Shown piece after piece: positions 1-8,010 of a DNA stretch of 64,000 bases. The stretch's first letter is position 1; each line of letters begins with the position of its first letter. This DNA comes from Halorussus salinisoli (lineage in GTDB: Archaea; Halobacteriota; Halobacteria; Halobacteriales; Haladaptataceae): positions 186,001 to 250,000 of the forward strand of contig SZNP01000007.1 of assembly GCA_005239435.1 (NCBI GenBank), read 5' to 3'. The position numbers were made by a program, and so were the translations under genes. Below the pieces are notes generated by a model. That model had not been told where the DNA came from and ran no database searches. It saw only the letters and a program-made list of their open reading frames with translations.

Positions 1-2
1 AC

Positions 3-590
3 CGACTCCAGTCGCGCGCCGCCGACGCGAGTCGCCTCACCCTCGACCGACTGGAGTCGGCGCTCGAAGACGTCGAGACGACGATTCGGGAGAACGACCT
101 GCCCCGCGAGGACGAGGCGCGAAGCCTCCTCGACGACGTTCGGAACGTCAACCGCGAGATACGCGACCGAGTCGAGAGCGAGCGCAGAGAGGTCGACGAG
201 GCCCGCGAGCGCGAGCGGGACGTCAACCGCGAGCGGTTCTCGGCCGACCGTGAGGAGTCCGACCGCGACGCGGAGTCCGACCGCGCAGATGCGGGTCTGG
301 ACGGCGGGACGACCATCGAACTGACCGACGAGGACGACGGCGACGCGGACGACGAGAGCGACGAGCTCGCCGAGGACCGCGCCGAGGTGGACGTGGAGGC
401 CGAGCTCCGGTCCATCAAGGACGAAATCGAGAACCGGAGGAACGAGAGCGGTCCGGCGACAGACGCCGCGAGCGCGGAAGACGAATCGAACGAGAGCGGA
501 GACGAAGCCACGTCCAGCGACGACGCCGAACCTGAATTCGACGACGATGCGGACGACGAGAGCGACGACCCCGGCGACGACACCGAATAG
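3..590 (+). CDS. Acidic coiled-coil protein, C-terminal part (gene enters from outside the window)
   Basis: The reading frame is open from the first bases to the TAG at 588-590, so only the C-terminal part (about 195 residues) is visible and the start lies upstream. The first ~85 residues have heptad-like spacing with many Glu, Arg and Asp (for example LDRLESALEDVETTIREND), which predicts a coiled coil. The last ~70 residues are a low-complexity Asp/Glu/Ser tail typical of surface-exposed haloarchaeal linkers. No enzymatic motif is visible and I do not recognise the family. An internal ATG at 387 is unlikely to be the start, because coding-like sequence runs on upstream of it. It converges on the DUF457-like gene, with no spacer between the two stop codons. 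Confidence 0.75.
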   Translation, partial: RLQSRAADASRLTLDRLESALEDVETTIRENDLPREDEARSLLDDVRNVNREIRDRVESERREVDEARERERDVNRERFSADREESDRDAESDRADAGLDGGTTIELTDEDDGDADDESDELAEDRAEVDVEAELRSIKDEIENRRNESGPATDAASAEDESNESGDEATSSDDAEPEFDDDADDESDDPGDDTE

Positions 591-1145
591 CTACTCGGCC
601 ACCGTCTCACGGTCGCGGAGTCGCCGGTAGAGTCGGCGGACGAGCGACTGCCGGACGTCGCGGTGTCGGCCCGCGAACCACGCGGCCACCGCGATTCCGA
701 CGCCGCCCGCGAGCATGGCGTAGTTGGCGGCGTCGTTCGTCGCGCGAACGAGGTCCAGCGAGTAGAGCGCGGGCGAGACGGGGTAGATGGGCATCACGCC
801 CCACGGATTCAACACGTCCGCGAGGAGGTGGGAGACGACCGCGAACGCGCCGAGGAAGAAGGCCCACAGGCCACCCCGGAGCGCTTCTCGTCGGGGTCGC
901 TTCAGGAGGGACGGCGCCACGACCAGCACGCAGAAGACACCGACCGCGACCGCGAACCAGAGGGTGTGGGTCACGCCGCGGTGGACCAGAAACTCCAACT
1001 GGCCGTCCACGTCCGGGAAGAGGGTGTACGCGAGGACGATACCACCGCCCGAGAGGGCGTCCCGAACGTACCCCTGCGAGAGTAGAACGTACCCGACCAC
1101 GGCGTAGAGGGCGAGCGCCATCCCGTAGTGGCCCGGCGGAAACAT
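591..1145 (-). CDS. DUF457/YdjM-like metal-dependent hydrolase family membrane protein
   Basis: About 184 residues with four or five hydrophobic segments. The sequence begins MFPPGHYGMALALY and has the family pattern of His/Asp residues at membrane edges: FPDVDGQLEFLVHRGVTHT, then HLLADVLNPWG. These match the YdjM/DUF457 family, described as inner-membrane metal-dependent hydrolases with unknown substrates. I chose the ATG at 1145. An upstream TTG at 1169 is possible but is a weaker start codon. A TATA-like element (TTTATAA, 1184-1190) lies in the spacer shared with the divergent tatA gene. The family assignment is good; the biochemical role is not known. Confidence 0.8.
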   Translation of the reverse strand: MFPPGHYGMALALYAVVGYVLLSQGYVRDALSGGGIVLAYTLFPDVDGQLEFLVHRGVTHTLWFAVAVGVFCVLVVAPSLLKRPRREALRGGLWAFFLGAFAVVSHLLADVLNPWGVMPIYPVSPALYSLDLVRATNDAANYAMLAGGVGIAVAAWFAGRHRDVRQSLVRRLYRRLRDRETVAE

Positions 1146-1278
1146 ACCGTGAAGCCGCCACGGACTCAACGTTAATCTACCGGTTTATAAATTGTCGAAT
1201 GCCGGATACGCGCTCGACTGGTATCACTCAGACGACACGCGACGAGTTGATATCCGTTCGGAGCCTATCCGATTCGTT

Positions 1279-1524
1279 ATGAGTCTGACACCGCTGTTCG
1301 GACCGGTTCCCGGCGGGATGGAGATGATGATCATCCTGCTCGTCGCAGTTCTGCTGTTCGGCGCGAACAAACTGCCGAAACTCGCCCGGTCGACGGGGCA
1401 AGCGATGGGCGAGTTCAAGAAAGGCCGCGAGGATATCGAACGCGAGATTCGGGAATCGGCGGAGGCCGCCGAGCGCGACGATTTCGAAGACGAACTCGCC
1501 GAGGACGAGACGGTCAACGTCTGA
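1279..1524 (+). CDS. tatA: Sec-independent (Tat) translocase subunit TatA/E
   Basis: 81 residues. A single N-terminal membrane helix (about residues 10-27) is followed by the FGxxKLP hinge (residues 27-33) and an amphipathic, charged helix with an acidic tail, which is the TatA/E plan. TatA oligomers form the protein-conducting element of the twin-arginine translocase in the cytoplasmic membrane. Haloarchaea route a large share of secreted proteins through Tat, and this window has several predicted Tat clients. The ATG at 1279 is preferred over an upstream in-frame TTG at 1192, which would add residues not seen in the family. No tatC is present in the window. Confidence 0.92.
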   Translation: MSLTPLFGPVPGGMEMMIILLVAVLLFGANKLPKLARSTGQAMGEFKKGREDIEREIRESAEAAERDDFEDELAEDETVNV

Positions 1525-1619
1525 ACTCAGCGAAACGTCGGCATTCGCGCGGCAACTCCGAATTACCCTGCGAACGATTCCGTCGATTTTTGCCTACACC
1601 GGGCGTGGTGAACTCTCGC

Positions 1620-2648
1620 ATGACAGACCGACCCCGGACGTTTCGGTCGGCGTCTCGTCGGGCGTTCCTCCGGGTACTCGTCGCCGAGACCGCGGGAGCG
1701 TCGGCGGTCCGGCGCGTCCGCGCCGCGACCCGAGACGGGAATCGAACGCGAGGAAACGGAGCGGACGAACGCCGTGAACGCGAACAGCGAGGGTGGCAGT
1801 CGGGCCCGCCGATGCCCGACGAGCGAACCGAGGTCGCTGGGGTCGCCTCCGGGTCGGAGTTCCACGTCGTCGGTGGATTCGTGCCCGGTGACGTAACTGC
1901 CGAAGTCGGAATCTTCGACCCTGCGACCGGAACGTGGCGGACCGGCGACCCGCTTCCGGAGGCGCGACACCACGCCGCATCCGTCGCGATAGACGGCGAC
2001 CGCTACGTCGTCGGTGGGTTTCGAGGACGGAAGTTCGACCCCGTCGATACCGTCTGGCGGCACGACGGCGACACCTGGGTGGAGCGCGCGCCACTTCCGA
2101 CACCGCGAGGCGCGCTCGCGGCGGGCGTCATCGACGGGCGGATTTACGTCGCGGGCGGCGAAGGAACCGACGAGTCGCTGGCGGCGCTGACCGCTTACGA
2201 CCCCGACGCCGACGAGTGGACCGAACTGACCTCGATGCCGACCGCTCGAAACCACCTCGCCGCCGGCGCAGTGGGTGGGAAACTCTACGCAGTCGGTGGT
2301 CGCACGAGTTTCTCGAACCTGCTCGACGCCACCGAAGTGTACGACCCCGACGCCGACGAGTGGACCGAGCTGGCCCCGATGCCGACGCCGCGCGGCGGAC
2401 TGGCGGCCACGACACTGGACGGACGAGTCGTCGCGGTCGGTGGCGAGGGACCCGGCGGTACGTTCGAACAGGCCGAGGTGTACGACCCGGCGGCCGACGA
2501 GTGGCGGTCCCTCCCACCGCTTCCGACGCCACGGCACGGACTGGCCGCCGCGACCCTCGGTGGGAGACTCTACACCGCGGCGGGCGGCCCCGAACCCGGA
2601 TTTTCGTTCTCAGACGCGCTGGAAGTGTTCGGCCCCCAACCGAAGTGA
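1620..2648 (+). CDS. Kelch-repeat protein with twin-arginine N terminus
   Basis: About 342 residues from ATG 1620 (an in-frame TTG lies at 1590). The N terminus has SRRAFLRVL followed by a short, weakly hydrophobic run, so it resembles a Tat signal but is not a strong one. From about residue 65 onward there are five Kelch-type repeats. Each has a GG pair, a YDP or FDP turn and a W, as in YDPDADEWTEL and VYDPAADEWRSL, consistent with a beta-propeller. Kelch propellers mostly mediate binding, and no catalytic residues can be named. It is co-directional with tatA but separated by 95 bp. Confidence 0.8.
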   Translation: MTDRPRTFRSASRRAFLRVLVAETAGASAVRRVRAATRDGNRTRGNGADERREREQRGWQSGPPMPDERTEVAGVASGSEFHVVGGFVPGDVTAEVGIFDPATGTWRTGDPLPEARHHAASVAIDGDRYVVGGFRGRKFDPVDTVWRHDGDTWVERAPLPTPRGALAAGVIDGRIYVAGGEGTDESLAALTAYDPDADEWTELTSMPTARNHLAAGAVGGKLYAVGGRTSFSNLLDATEVYDPDADEWTELAPMPTPRGGLAATTLDGRVVAVGGEGPGGTFEQAEVYDPAADEWRSLPPLPTPRHGLAAATLGGRLYTAAGGPEPGFSFSDALEVFGPQPK

Positions 2649-2746
2649 CGCTTCGAGCGCTCTCGGGAGAACGAAATCCGTTTCAAAGCGATATCTATGC
2701 TCTCTAAGTATATGAAAATAGTTCTTAAAGACAGAGGAACATTTCC

Positions 2747-3142
2747 CTACTCCCGTCCGTCCGACTTCCACACCAGTCCCTCGACGGTGCCGGTCATCAC
2801 CGTCTCGCCGTCCTCGTTCCGGCAAGTGACCGCCGCCAAGAGGTCGTATCGGTCCTCGCGATCCTCGACCTCCTCGATAGTCATCTTACAGGTCAGCGTC
2901 TCGCCGGTGTAAACCGGTTGGAGGAAGTCGAACGCCATCGAGCGTCCGAGAACTTCGAGGTCGCCGCCGATTTTGGTCGGCATCGTGGCCGTGAGCAGGC
3001 CGTGGACCAGCAGGCGGCCCTCGTCGTCGGGGTCGAGGTGACGGGGTTGCTCGTCGCCCGATACCTCGGCGAACTTCCGGACGTCCTCGGGCGTGAAGGT
3101 GCGCTCGAAGGTTCGGGTGTCGCCTTCTGTTGGCGGAGTCAT
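2747..3142 (-). CDS. MaoC-like hotdog-fold dehydratase family protein
   Basis: 131 residues from ATG 3142. The sequence has the MaoC/R-hydratase layout: an N-terminal FTPEDVRKFAEVSGDEQPRH segment, then LLVHGLLTATMPTKIGG (the hydratase-type HG loop), then a hotdog beta-sheet region ending in a strand-rich C terminus. MaoC-like proteins hydrate enoyl-CoA thioesters. The canonical Asp-x-x-x-x-His dyad is only partly conserved here (DEQPRHLDPDD), so activity is likely but the substrate is open. A much longer frame extends upstream to 3799 but is antisense to the next gene and is rejected. Confidence 0.75.
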   Translation of the reverse strand: MTPPTEGDTRTFERTFTPEDVRKFAEVSGDEQPRHLDPDDEGRLLVHGLLTATMPTKIGGDLEVLGRSMAFDFLQPVYTGETLTCKMTIEEVEDREDRYDLLAAVTCRNEDGETVMTGTVEGLVWKSDGRE

Positions 3143-3210
3143 TCCTGTCGTTACATCGTACCTCTCCCCAAAAGGTCGTCCGATTCGACGACTCCGAATC
3201 CACTCGTTCG

Positions 3211-4059
3211 CTACTCCGTCGAGGCTCGCTCTCCGGCGTCGGCGTCCCGCGACGGAGGAGCCATCGACCGGAGGTACGTCGCGCCGAGTGCGACGCTGAC
3301 TGCCGAGACGACTCCGAAGAGCGCGATTTCGCCGAGCTCCCCGCCTTGCCTCGTTCGGCGCATCCACGCGGCCATGGCGAGGACCGCCAGTCCGAGGGTG
3401 GTGAACTTCACCAGCAGGACGCCCGCGAGGACGTACCCCCACTCCCGGCGTCGCCAGAGCCACGCCGCGGTCAGCAGCGTGGCCGGGAGGAGGACCGCGA
3501 GGTCGAGGACGTGAATCACGTTCGCCGGGACGCCGGCGAGTCGGACGCTCTCGGGCGGCGCTCCCCGAAGCGTGGCGGGCACGACCTCCGAGAGCCATCC
3601 GGCCGCGAAGAACAGCGCTATCGCCGCGAGGTAGCCGCTCGTAACTCGGATTGGCAACCGACCGTGCAACCGGTCGCGCACCGCGCCGGGGTCGAGTCGG
3701 AGTACGCCGCCGACGAAGGTGAACAGCGACAGGCCGAACAGCGCGACGTACGCGAGGAACAACTCGTTGAAGTAGAGCATGAGCGCGTACGATGCCCACG
3801 TGTAGAGCATGTATGCGAGCGCCCCGAGCCAGACGACGTACCCCCGGAGCGACCCGCGCGCGGCGTACCAGAGACCGACCGCCAGCAACGGGACGCCGAA
3901 TCCGAGCGTCACCGCGTCTTGGCCGTAAACCTGCGGGATCGTCACCGCCGCGTCACGATAGTGGCCCGGACGGAGGAGACCGACGAGCGTCGCGACGACC
4001 GAGAGGCCGAGAATCGCCACCGTCGAACGAACCTGCCACCGGGGAAGAGAAACGGACAT
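3211..4059 (-). CDS. Polytopic membrane protein of unknown function
   Basis: 282 residues with about eight hydrophobic segments spread over nearly the whole length (for example TVAILGLSVVATLVGLL, ELFLAYVALFGLSLFTFVGGVL and YVLAGVLLVKFTTLGLAVLAM). It ends in a short polar tail. I do not recognise the family and see no transporter or enzyme signature. The start is ATG 4059. An AT-rich stretch (TTTAA on the minus strand, around 4095-4099) lies about 38 nt upstream and could be the promoter. Confidence 0.7.
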   Translation of the reverse strand: MSVSLPRWQVRSTVAILGLSVVATLVGLLRPGHYRDAAVTIPQVYGQDAVTLGFGVPLLAVGLWYAARGSLRGYVVWLGALAYMLYTWASYALMLYFNELFLAYVALFGLSLFTFVGGVLRLDPGAVRDRLHGRLPIRVTSGYLAAIALFFAAGWLSEVVPATLRGAPPESVRLAGVPANVIHVLDLAVLLPATLLTAAWLWRRREWGYVLAGVLLVKFTTLGLAVLAMAAWMRRTRQGGELGEIALFGVVSAVSVALGATYLRSMAPPSRDADAGERASTE

Positions 4060-4188
4060 CTTGCGTCACCGGTTCTACGTACGCCGGAAGCGGTTAAATG
4101 AGTGTTCGCTGATTCTTCAGGACCTGGAACCGTCGGTCCGCGTGGATTCGGCCCGCGCGAGCGTTCGCTCGAGCCGGTCCGGACCTAG

Positions 4189-4240
4189 CAGATTCGAACC
4201 GGACCGCTCACGGGCGTTCGCTCAAGCCGGTTCGAATCTG
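4189..4240. repeat. Perfect 14-bp inverted repeat (possible terminator/attenuator) at the end of the DUF35 gene
   Basis: CAGATTCGAACCGG (4189-4202) and its exact reverse complement (4227-4240) are separated by 24 bp. The right arm lies inside the last codons of the DUF35-like gene, so the structure would form at the 3' end of that transcript. Next to it, GCGTTCGCTC is repeated at 4161 and 4214 with similar flanks, suggesting a local duplication. The arm resembles a tRNA T-loop in sequence, but no tRNA folds here. Confidence 0.55.
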
Positions 4241-4587
4241 TAGCCATCCCACTCCTGGCTCTCCTTCTCCCGAATCCCGGCGTCGGGGTCTCGCAGCTCC
4301 TCGGCGTACACCGGCCGCACCTCGTCGCCGATTTCGACCTCGGCGTCCTCCGCGAGTTGTCCGATCGCCCGAACCGACTCGTCAGCTATCGAGAACTCCA
4401 CGATGGCCAGCGAGTTCGGTTGGCGGACTCCCGGCGGGGTCGCGGTGTTGGTCGTCCACGTCACGACTTCGCCCGTCTCGTCGCTCAGGTCGATTTCCTC
4501 GGTCTGTTCCTCGCCGCACTCCGGACAGAGTTCGTGGCCCGGATACATCAGGTGCCCGTTCGGACAGCGGTGAGCGTTCAGCGTCAT
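4222..4587 (-). CDS. DUF35-type zinc-ribbon/OB-fold acyl-CoA-binding protein
   Basis: 121 residues. The N terminus carries a rubredoxin-like zinc ribbon (CPNGH...CPECGEEQ), followed by an OB-fold-like segment with VVTWTTN, LAIVEFSIADESVRAIGQL and a C-terminal EWDGYRFEPA, as in DUF35 (ChsH2-like) proteins. In archaea DUF35 proteins bridge or shuttle intermediates to a thiolase. The start ATG at 4587 overlaps the TGA of the upstream thiolase gene (ATGA), so the two are translationally coupled, which supports a complex between them. Confidence 0.85.
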   Translation of the reverse strand: MTLNAHRCPNGHLMYPGHELCPECGEEQTEEIDLSDETGEVVTWTTNTATPPGVRQPNSLAIVEFSIADESVRAIGQLAEDAEVEIGDEVRPVYAEELRDPDAGIREKESQEWDGYRFEPA

Positions 4588-5741
4588 GCTTCCTCCAGAA
4601 TGGTCGTGGTCACGCAGTTGCCGAACCCGCCGACGTTGCAGGCCAGCGCCACCTCGCAATCGACCTGCCGGTCGCCCGCGTCGCCGAGCAACTGCTGGTG
4701 GAGTTCGTAGACCTGTGCGACTCCGCTCGCGCCGAGGGGATGGCCCTTCGACTTCAGGCCGCCGGAGGTGTTGATCGGCAGTTCTCCGTCGCGGTCGGTG
4801 ACGCCCTCCTCTACTGCCTTCCAGCTCTCACCTCGGTCGAAGAAGCCGACGGCTTCGCTCTGGAGGAACTCGAGGATGGTGAACATGTCGTGGAGCTCCG
4901 CCACGTCCACGTCCTCAGGTTCTCGTCCGGCCATCTCGAAGGCCTCGTCGGAACTCTCGACCGCCCCGCCCATCACGGTGGGGTCGTCGCGCTCGTGGAC
5001 GACGTGGGTGTCGGTCGCGCCGCTGACGCCCGAGATCACGGTGTACTCGTCGTCGGGGACGTACTCTGCCGCCACGGACTCCGGACAGAAGAGAAGTCCC
5101 GCGCTCCCGTCGGTAATCGGGCAGAAGTCGTAGAGTCGCAGCGGGTCGGCCACGATGGGCGACTCCATGACGGTCTCCAAGTCGACTTCCTTCCGGAACT
5201 GTGCGTGGGGGTTGTCGAGTCCGTTCCGGTGGTTCTTCACCGCGACCTTCGCCAGACTCTCGCGCGGCGCGTCGTACTCGTGGAGGTACCTGCGGGCCGT
5301 AAGACCTGCGAACGAGGGGAGTGTGACCCCGTGCTTGTACTCCACGGGATGCGTGAGCGAGGCGATTACGTCGGTCGCCTCCGGAGTCGAGCGGTGGGTC
5401 ATCTTCTCGCCGCCGACCAGCAGGGTCATCTCCGAGGCCCCGGAGGCGACCGACTGCCACGCGGCGTAGATGCCCGCCCCTCCCGAGGCGGAGGTCTGGT
5501 CGACGCGCTGCGTGTAGGCTGGTATCGCGCCTAAATCGTGCGCGAGGGCGTTCGGTGCGCCGGTCTGGCCCTCGAACTCCCCGCTGGCCATGTTCGACAC
5601 GTAGAGGTGTTCCACGTCGTCCGGAGTTACGTCGGCGTCGGCGAGACATTCGCGCCCGGCCTGCGCGAGCAGGTCGCGGAGCCACGCGTCGCGCTCGCCG
5701 AACTGCGTCATCGACGCTCCGATGATTGCTACGCGGTCCAT
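4584..5741 (-). CDS. Thiolase-superfamily protein (acetyl-CoA C-acyltransferase-like), Ser in place of the nucleophilic Cys
   Basis: 385 residues, the usual thiolase size. The fold is evident from the start (MDRVAIIGASMTQFG), the GxxxxA segment, the GHPLGASG histidine motif and the C-terminal CNVGGFGN motif. In the position of the usual VCASG nucleophile the sequence reads TSASGG, so residue ~84 is Ser, not Cys. The remaining Cys/His residues are present. Such SCP2-like thiolases pair with DUF35 proteins, and here the DUF35 gene overlaps by 4 nt. The start is ATG 5741, with a TATA-like box (minus-strand TTATAAACC) 28 nt upstream that fits a leaderless transcript. The reaction could be acyl transfer or C-C cleavage; the substrate is unknown. 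Confidence 0.85.
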   Translation of the reverse strand: MDRVAIIGASMTQFGERDAWLRDLLAQAGRECLADADVTPDDVEHLYVSNMASGEFEGQTGAPNALAHDLGAIPAYTQRVDQTSASGGAGIYAAWQSVASGASEMTLLVGGEKMTHRSTPEATDVIASLTHPVEYKHGVTLPSFAGLTARRYLHEYDAPRESLAKVAVKNHRNGLDNPHAQFRKEVDLETVMESPIVADPLRLYDFCPITDGSAGLLFCPESVAAEYVPDDEYTVISGVSGATDTHVVHERDDPTVMGGAVESSDEAFEMAGREPEDVDVAELHDMFTILEFLQSEAVGFFDRGESWKAVEEGVTDRDGELPINTSGGLKSKGHPLGASGVAQVYELHQQLLGDAGDRQVDCEVALACNVGGFGNCVTTTILEEA

Positions 5742-5764
5742 GCCTTCCAGAATGCGGAGTAAAG

Positions 5765-5773
5765 GTTTATAAG
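5765..5773 (-). promoter_or_regulatory. TATA-like box of the thiolase-DUF35 operon
   Basis: Minus-strand TTATAAACC is centred about 28 nt upstream of the thiolase ATG. This is the spacing expected when the transcript starts at or next to the start codon (leaderless), the common haloarchaeal arrangement. Confidence 0.6.
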
Positions 5774-6018
5774 TCGGGGATGGGGCAGTCGAGGTTTCAG
5801 CGGAGCGACATCTGACCGTCCATCCACCACGGATGAAACCGGCCGGACCACGTCGGGGGACTGAAAGGGGCCGGGGCTTTCGAAAACACGTTTCTACTCT
5901 ACTACGGGTTCGAAGTGTGGTACGTAAATCCGGGGGTAGCGGTATCCTACGCGGCCGTCGCTCCGGGTCGCTCGGCGCTCGGGGAAGGCTCAAAGGTGCG
6001 GACGACCTACGTCGAAAC

Positions 6019-6321
6019 ATGGGGGAAGACAAAGACATCAGCGACGTTTCGGGGCTTCCGGACGAACTCGGCATCGACGAGGACCTCGGCCGAGCAGAGC
6101 AGCAACTCTCGGTCCGGGTCGAAGAGCGAACCTACGGCAAGGCCATGACCATCGTGGAAGGGTTCGACGAGTCGTCGGTGGACGTGGGCGAACTGTCCTC
6201 GACGCTCAAGAGCCAACTCGCCACGGGCGGCACCGTGGACGAGGGTCGCATCGAGCTACAGGGCGACCACCGCGAGCGCGTCGGCGACATACTCCGCGAC
6301 GAGGGATTCAAGGTCGAGTAG
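6019..6321 (+). CDS. Translation initiation factor eIF1/SUI1 family
   Basis: 100 residues from ATG 6019. The SUI1 fold is visible in RVEERTYGKAMTIVEGFDESSVDVGELSSTLKSQLATGGTV, with the conserved basic-hydrophobic start, the LKxxLATGGTV signature and the C-terminal GDHRERVGDILRDEGF. Archaeal eIF1 binds the 30S subunit near the P site and helps start-codon selection. Upstream in-frame ATGs (5833 onward) would add about 60 residues with no family counterpart. The last ~65 bp overlap, tail to tail, the 3' end of the minus-strand membrane-protein gene. Confidence 0.93.
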   Translation: MGEDKDISDVSGLPDELGIDEDLGRAEQQLSVRVEERTYGKAMTIVEGFDESSVDVGELSSTLKSQLATGGTVDEGRIELQGDHRERVGDILRDEGFKVE

Positions 6322-6831
6322 ACGATCCCATTCGGAGGCGACTCGAACGTCGGACGGGAGTCGCACGTCCGAAGGAACTCGAACGTCAGATGGAAGTCGC
6401 ACGTCCGAGGGGACGTAAGGGTCCGAAACGTAGGGGTAGAGGTACCGAACCCAGAGTGCGTCCAGTGGCGTCCGCCAACCGAGGGCGTGGCTGAGGGCGT
6501 CGTCCCACGCCACGAACAGGCCGACAAAGAGCACGCTCCGAGCCAGTAGGCCGTAGCGCCACCAGAAGGGCCGGACCATCGAAACCGCCGTCGCGGCTCC
6601 GAGAAGGACCAGTACGCCGAGCGCGCCGACCACGGGATAGTAGGGCCACGTCAGTGCGAAGGCGAACACCGAAAGGAGGGTCAGGCCAGCGACGCCCCAC
6701 GGTGCCGTTTTCGAGTCGGGGTCGCGGACTATCCAGCAGACCAACAGTATCAGCAGAACGCCGAGATAGAAGTGGTGGGGACCGAACACCGCTCCGTCTG
6801 GTTCCAGTTCGGCGGGAAACCTTCCGAACAC
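6256..6831 (-). CDS. Membrane protein of unknown function with SDVR repeats
   Basis: 191 residues from a GTG at 6831. Four or five hydrophobic helices occupy residues ~20-130. A juxtamembrane repeat follows in which the six-residue unit (V/L)PSDVR is repeated five times, and a hydrophobic C terminus ends the protein. At the DNA level the repeat is a 36-bp tandem array near 6335-6415. The 3' end runs 66 bp into the antisense of the eIF1 gene. The in-frame repeat supports translation through this part. No family recognised. Confidence 0.6.
   Translation of the reverse strand: MFGRFPAELEPDGAVFGPHHFYLGVLLILLVCWIVRDPDSKTAPWGVAGLTLLSVFAFALTWPYYPVVGALGVLVLLGAATAVSMVRPFWWRYGLLARSVLFVGLFVAWDDALSHALGWRTPLDALWVRYLYPYVSDPYVPSDVRLPSDVRVPSDVRLPSDVRVASEWDRLLDLESLVAEYVADALAVVAL
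6335..6415. repeat. 36-bp tandem repeat (two near copies plus a half unit)
   Basis: ACTCGAACGTC starts at 6341 and again at 6377, and the flanking GAAGTCGCACGTCC units recur at the same 36-bp period with a few substitutions. Each 18-bp half unit encodes (V/L)PSDVR on the minus strand. The period is a multiple of three, so copy-number change would keep the frame. Confidence 0.7.
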
Positions 6832-7008
6832 AGATCACGTACGACGGAACGAAACATAAGTTTCCGGGGAGTTTCGAGGACTGGTCGGCGTCGGTAGACG
6901 CGCGCGATTCGTCGGTTCTCGATACCGTCGGACGCGAGGAGACGGAGCGTATCGACCGTAGCTCCACACTTCTAACACCCCTCGCCGCGAAACTACGGTC
7001 GAGAGTAC

Positions 7009-8010
7009 ATGCTCCCGCAAGTTCACGTCGTCGCAACCGGTGGTACCATCGCAAGCACGCCAGACGAGGACGGGGCGGCCCCGAGCCTCGACGGCGAAGA
7101 CCTCCTCGTCTCGGTTCCGGACCTCGCGGCCCACGCCGACCTGAGCGTCGAATCGGTCTCGCAGGTGCCGGGATTCGACGTCGACTTCGAGATTATGACG
7201 GAGGTCGCCGAGCGCGCCCGCGAAGCAGTCGCGGACGACGCGGCCGACGCAATCGTCGTGACCCACGGCACGGACACCATGGCCGAGACGGCCTACTTCC
7301 TCGACCTGACCTGCTCGCTCCCGGTGCCGGTGATCGTCACGGGCGCGCAGCGCCGACTCGACGAACCGAGTTCCGACGCGCCCGCGAACCTGCTCGCGGC
7401 CGTCCGCGCGGCCACCCACTCCCGAGTCGAGGAGGGCGTCTTCCTCGCGTTCGACGACGAACTCCACGCCGCCCGCGACGTGCGGAAGGTCCACAGCCAC
7501 AAACTCGCGGCCTTCGCATCGCCGAACGACGGCCCGGTCGCTACGCTGACCCGCGACGCACTTCGGTTCCATCGTGAACCGCGGAGCGAGTCGGTGTATC
7601 TCCCGGCCAAGGCCGAAGACGAAACGTTGGAGGCCCCGGACGCCCGCGTCGAGATGGTCGTCTCGGCCGCGGGCGTGGACGGTGCGCAGGTCGAACGCGC
7701 GGTCGAATCGGGGGCGGACGGTCTCGTGGTCGCTGGTACAGGTCTCGGAAACGCGACGAGCGAGTTGGGCGAGGCCATCGTGGAGGCAATCGACGCGGGC
7801 GTGCCGGTGGTGCTGACCTCGCGGTGCGGTGCGGGCGCGACCGGCGCAGTCTACGGGACCGCGGGCGGCGGTAAGACCTTACAGGACGCGGGCGCGATTC
7901 CGGGCGGCGACCTCGCGCCGTGGAAAGCGCGAGTGAAACTGGCGCTGGCGCTGGAGGCGGTGGACGACGTCGAGGACGCTGCCGACCACTTCGTAGAGTA
8001 CGCAGAATAA
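7009..8010 (+). CDS. L-asparaginase (type I/II asparaginase family)
   Basis: 333 residues, the normal family length. The first catalytic Thr lies in VVATGGTIAS (T13) and the second catalytic motif is HGTDT (residues 86-90). A Lys expected in the active site fits RDVRKVHSHKLAAF. The enzyme hydrolyses L-asparagine to aspartate and ammonia in the cytoplasm; there is no signal peptide. The C-terminal part contains GLVVAGTGLGNATSE, typical of the small domain. The Glu/Lys features of the GatD amidotransferase subunit and a GatE partner are not seen, so a free asparaginase is favoured. Confidence 0.9.
   Translation: MLPQVHVVATGGTIASTPDEDGAAPSLDGEDLLVSVPDLAAHADLSVESVSQVPGFDVDFEIMTEVAERAREAVADDAADAIVVTHGTDTMAETAYFLDLTCSLPVPVIVTGAQRRLDEPSSDAPANLLAAVRAATHSRVEEGVFLAFDDELHAARDVRKVHSHKLAAFASPNDGPVATLTRDALRFHREPRSESVYLPAKAEDETLEAPDARVEMVVSAAGVDGAQVERAVESGADGLVVAGTGLGNATSELGEAIVEAIDAGVPVVLTSRCGAGATGAVYGTAGGGKTLQDAGAIPGGDLAPWKARVKLALALEAVDDVEDAADHFVEYAE

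Noticed and set aside
2747..3799. Long minus-strand frame extending the MaoC-like gene upstream
   Set aside because: Beyond 3142 it is Arg-rich and antisense to the membrane-protein gene; the family start lies at 3142.
4189..4240. GGTTCGAATC resembling a tRNA T-loop
   Set aside because: It is explained by an inverted repeat that overlaps coding sequence; no cloverleaf is possible.
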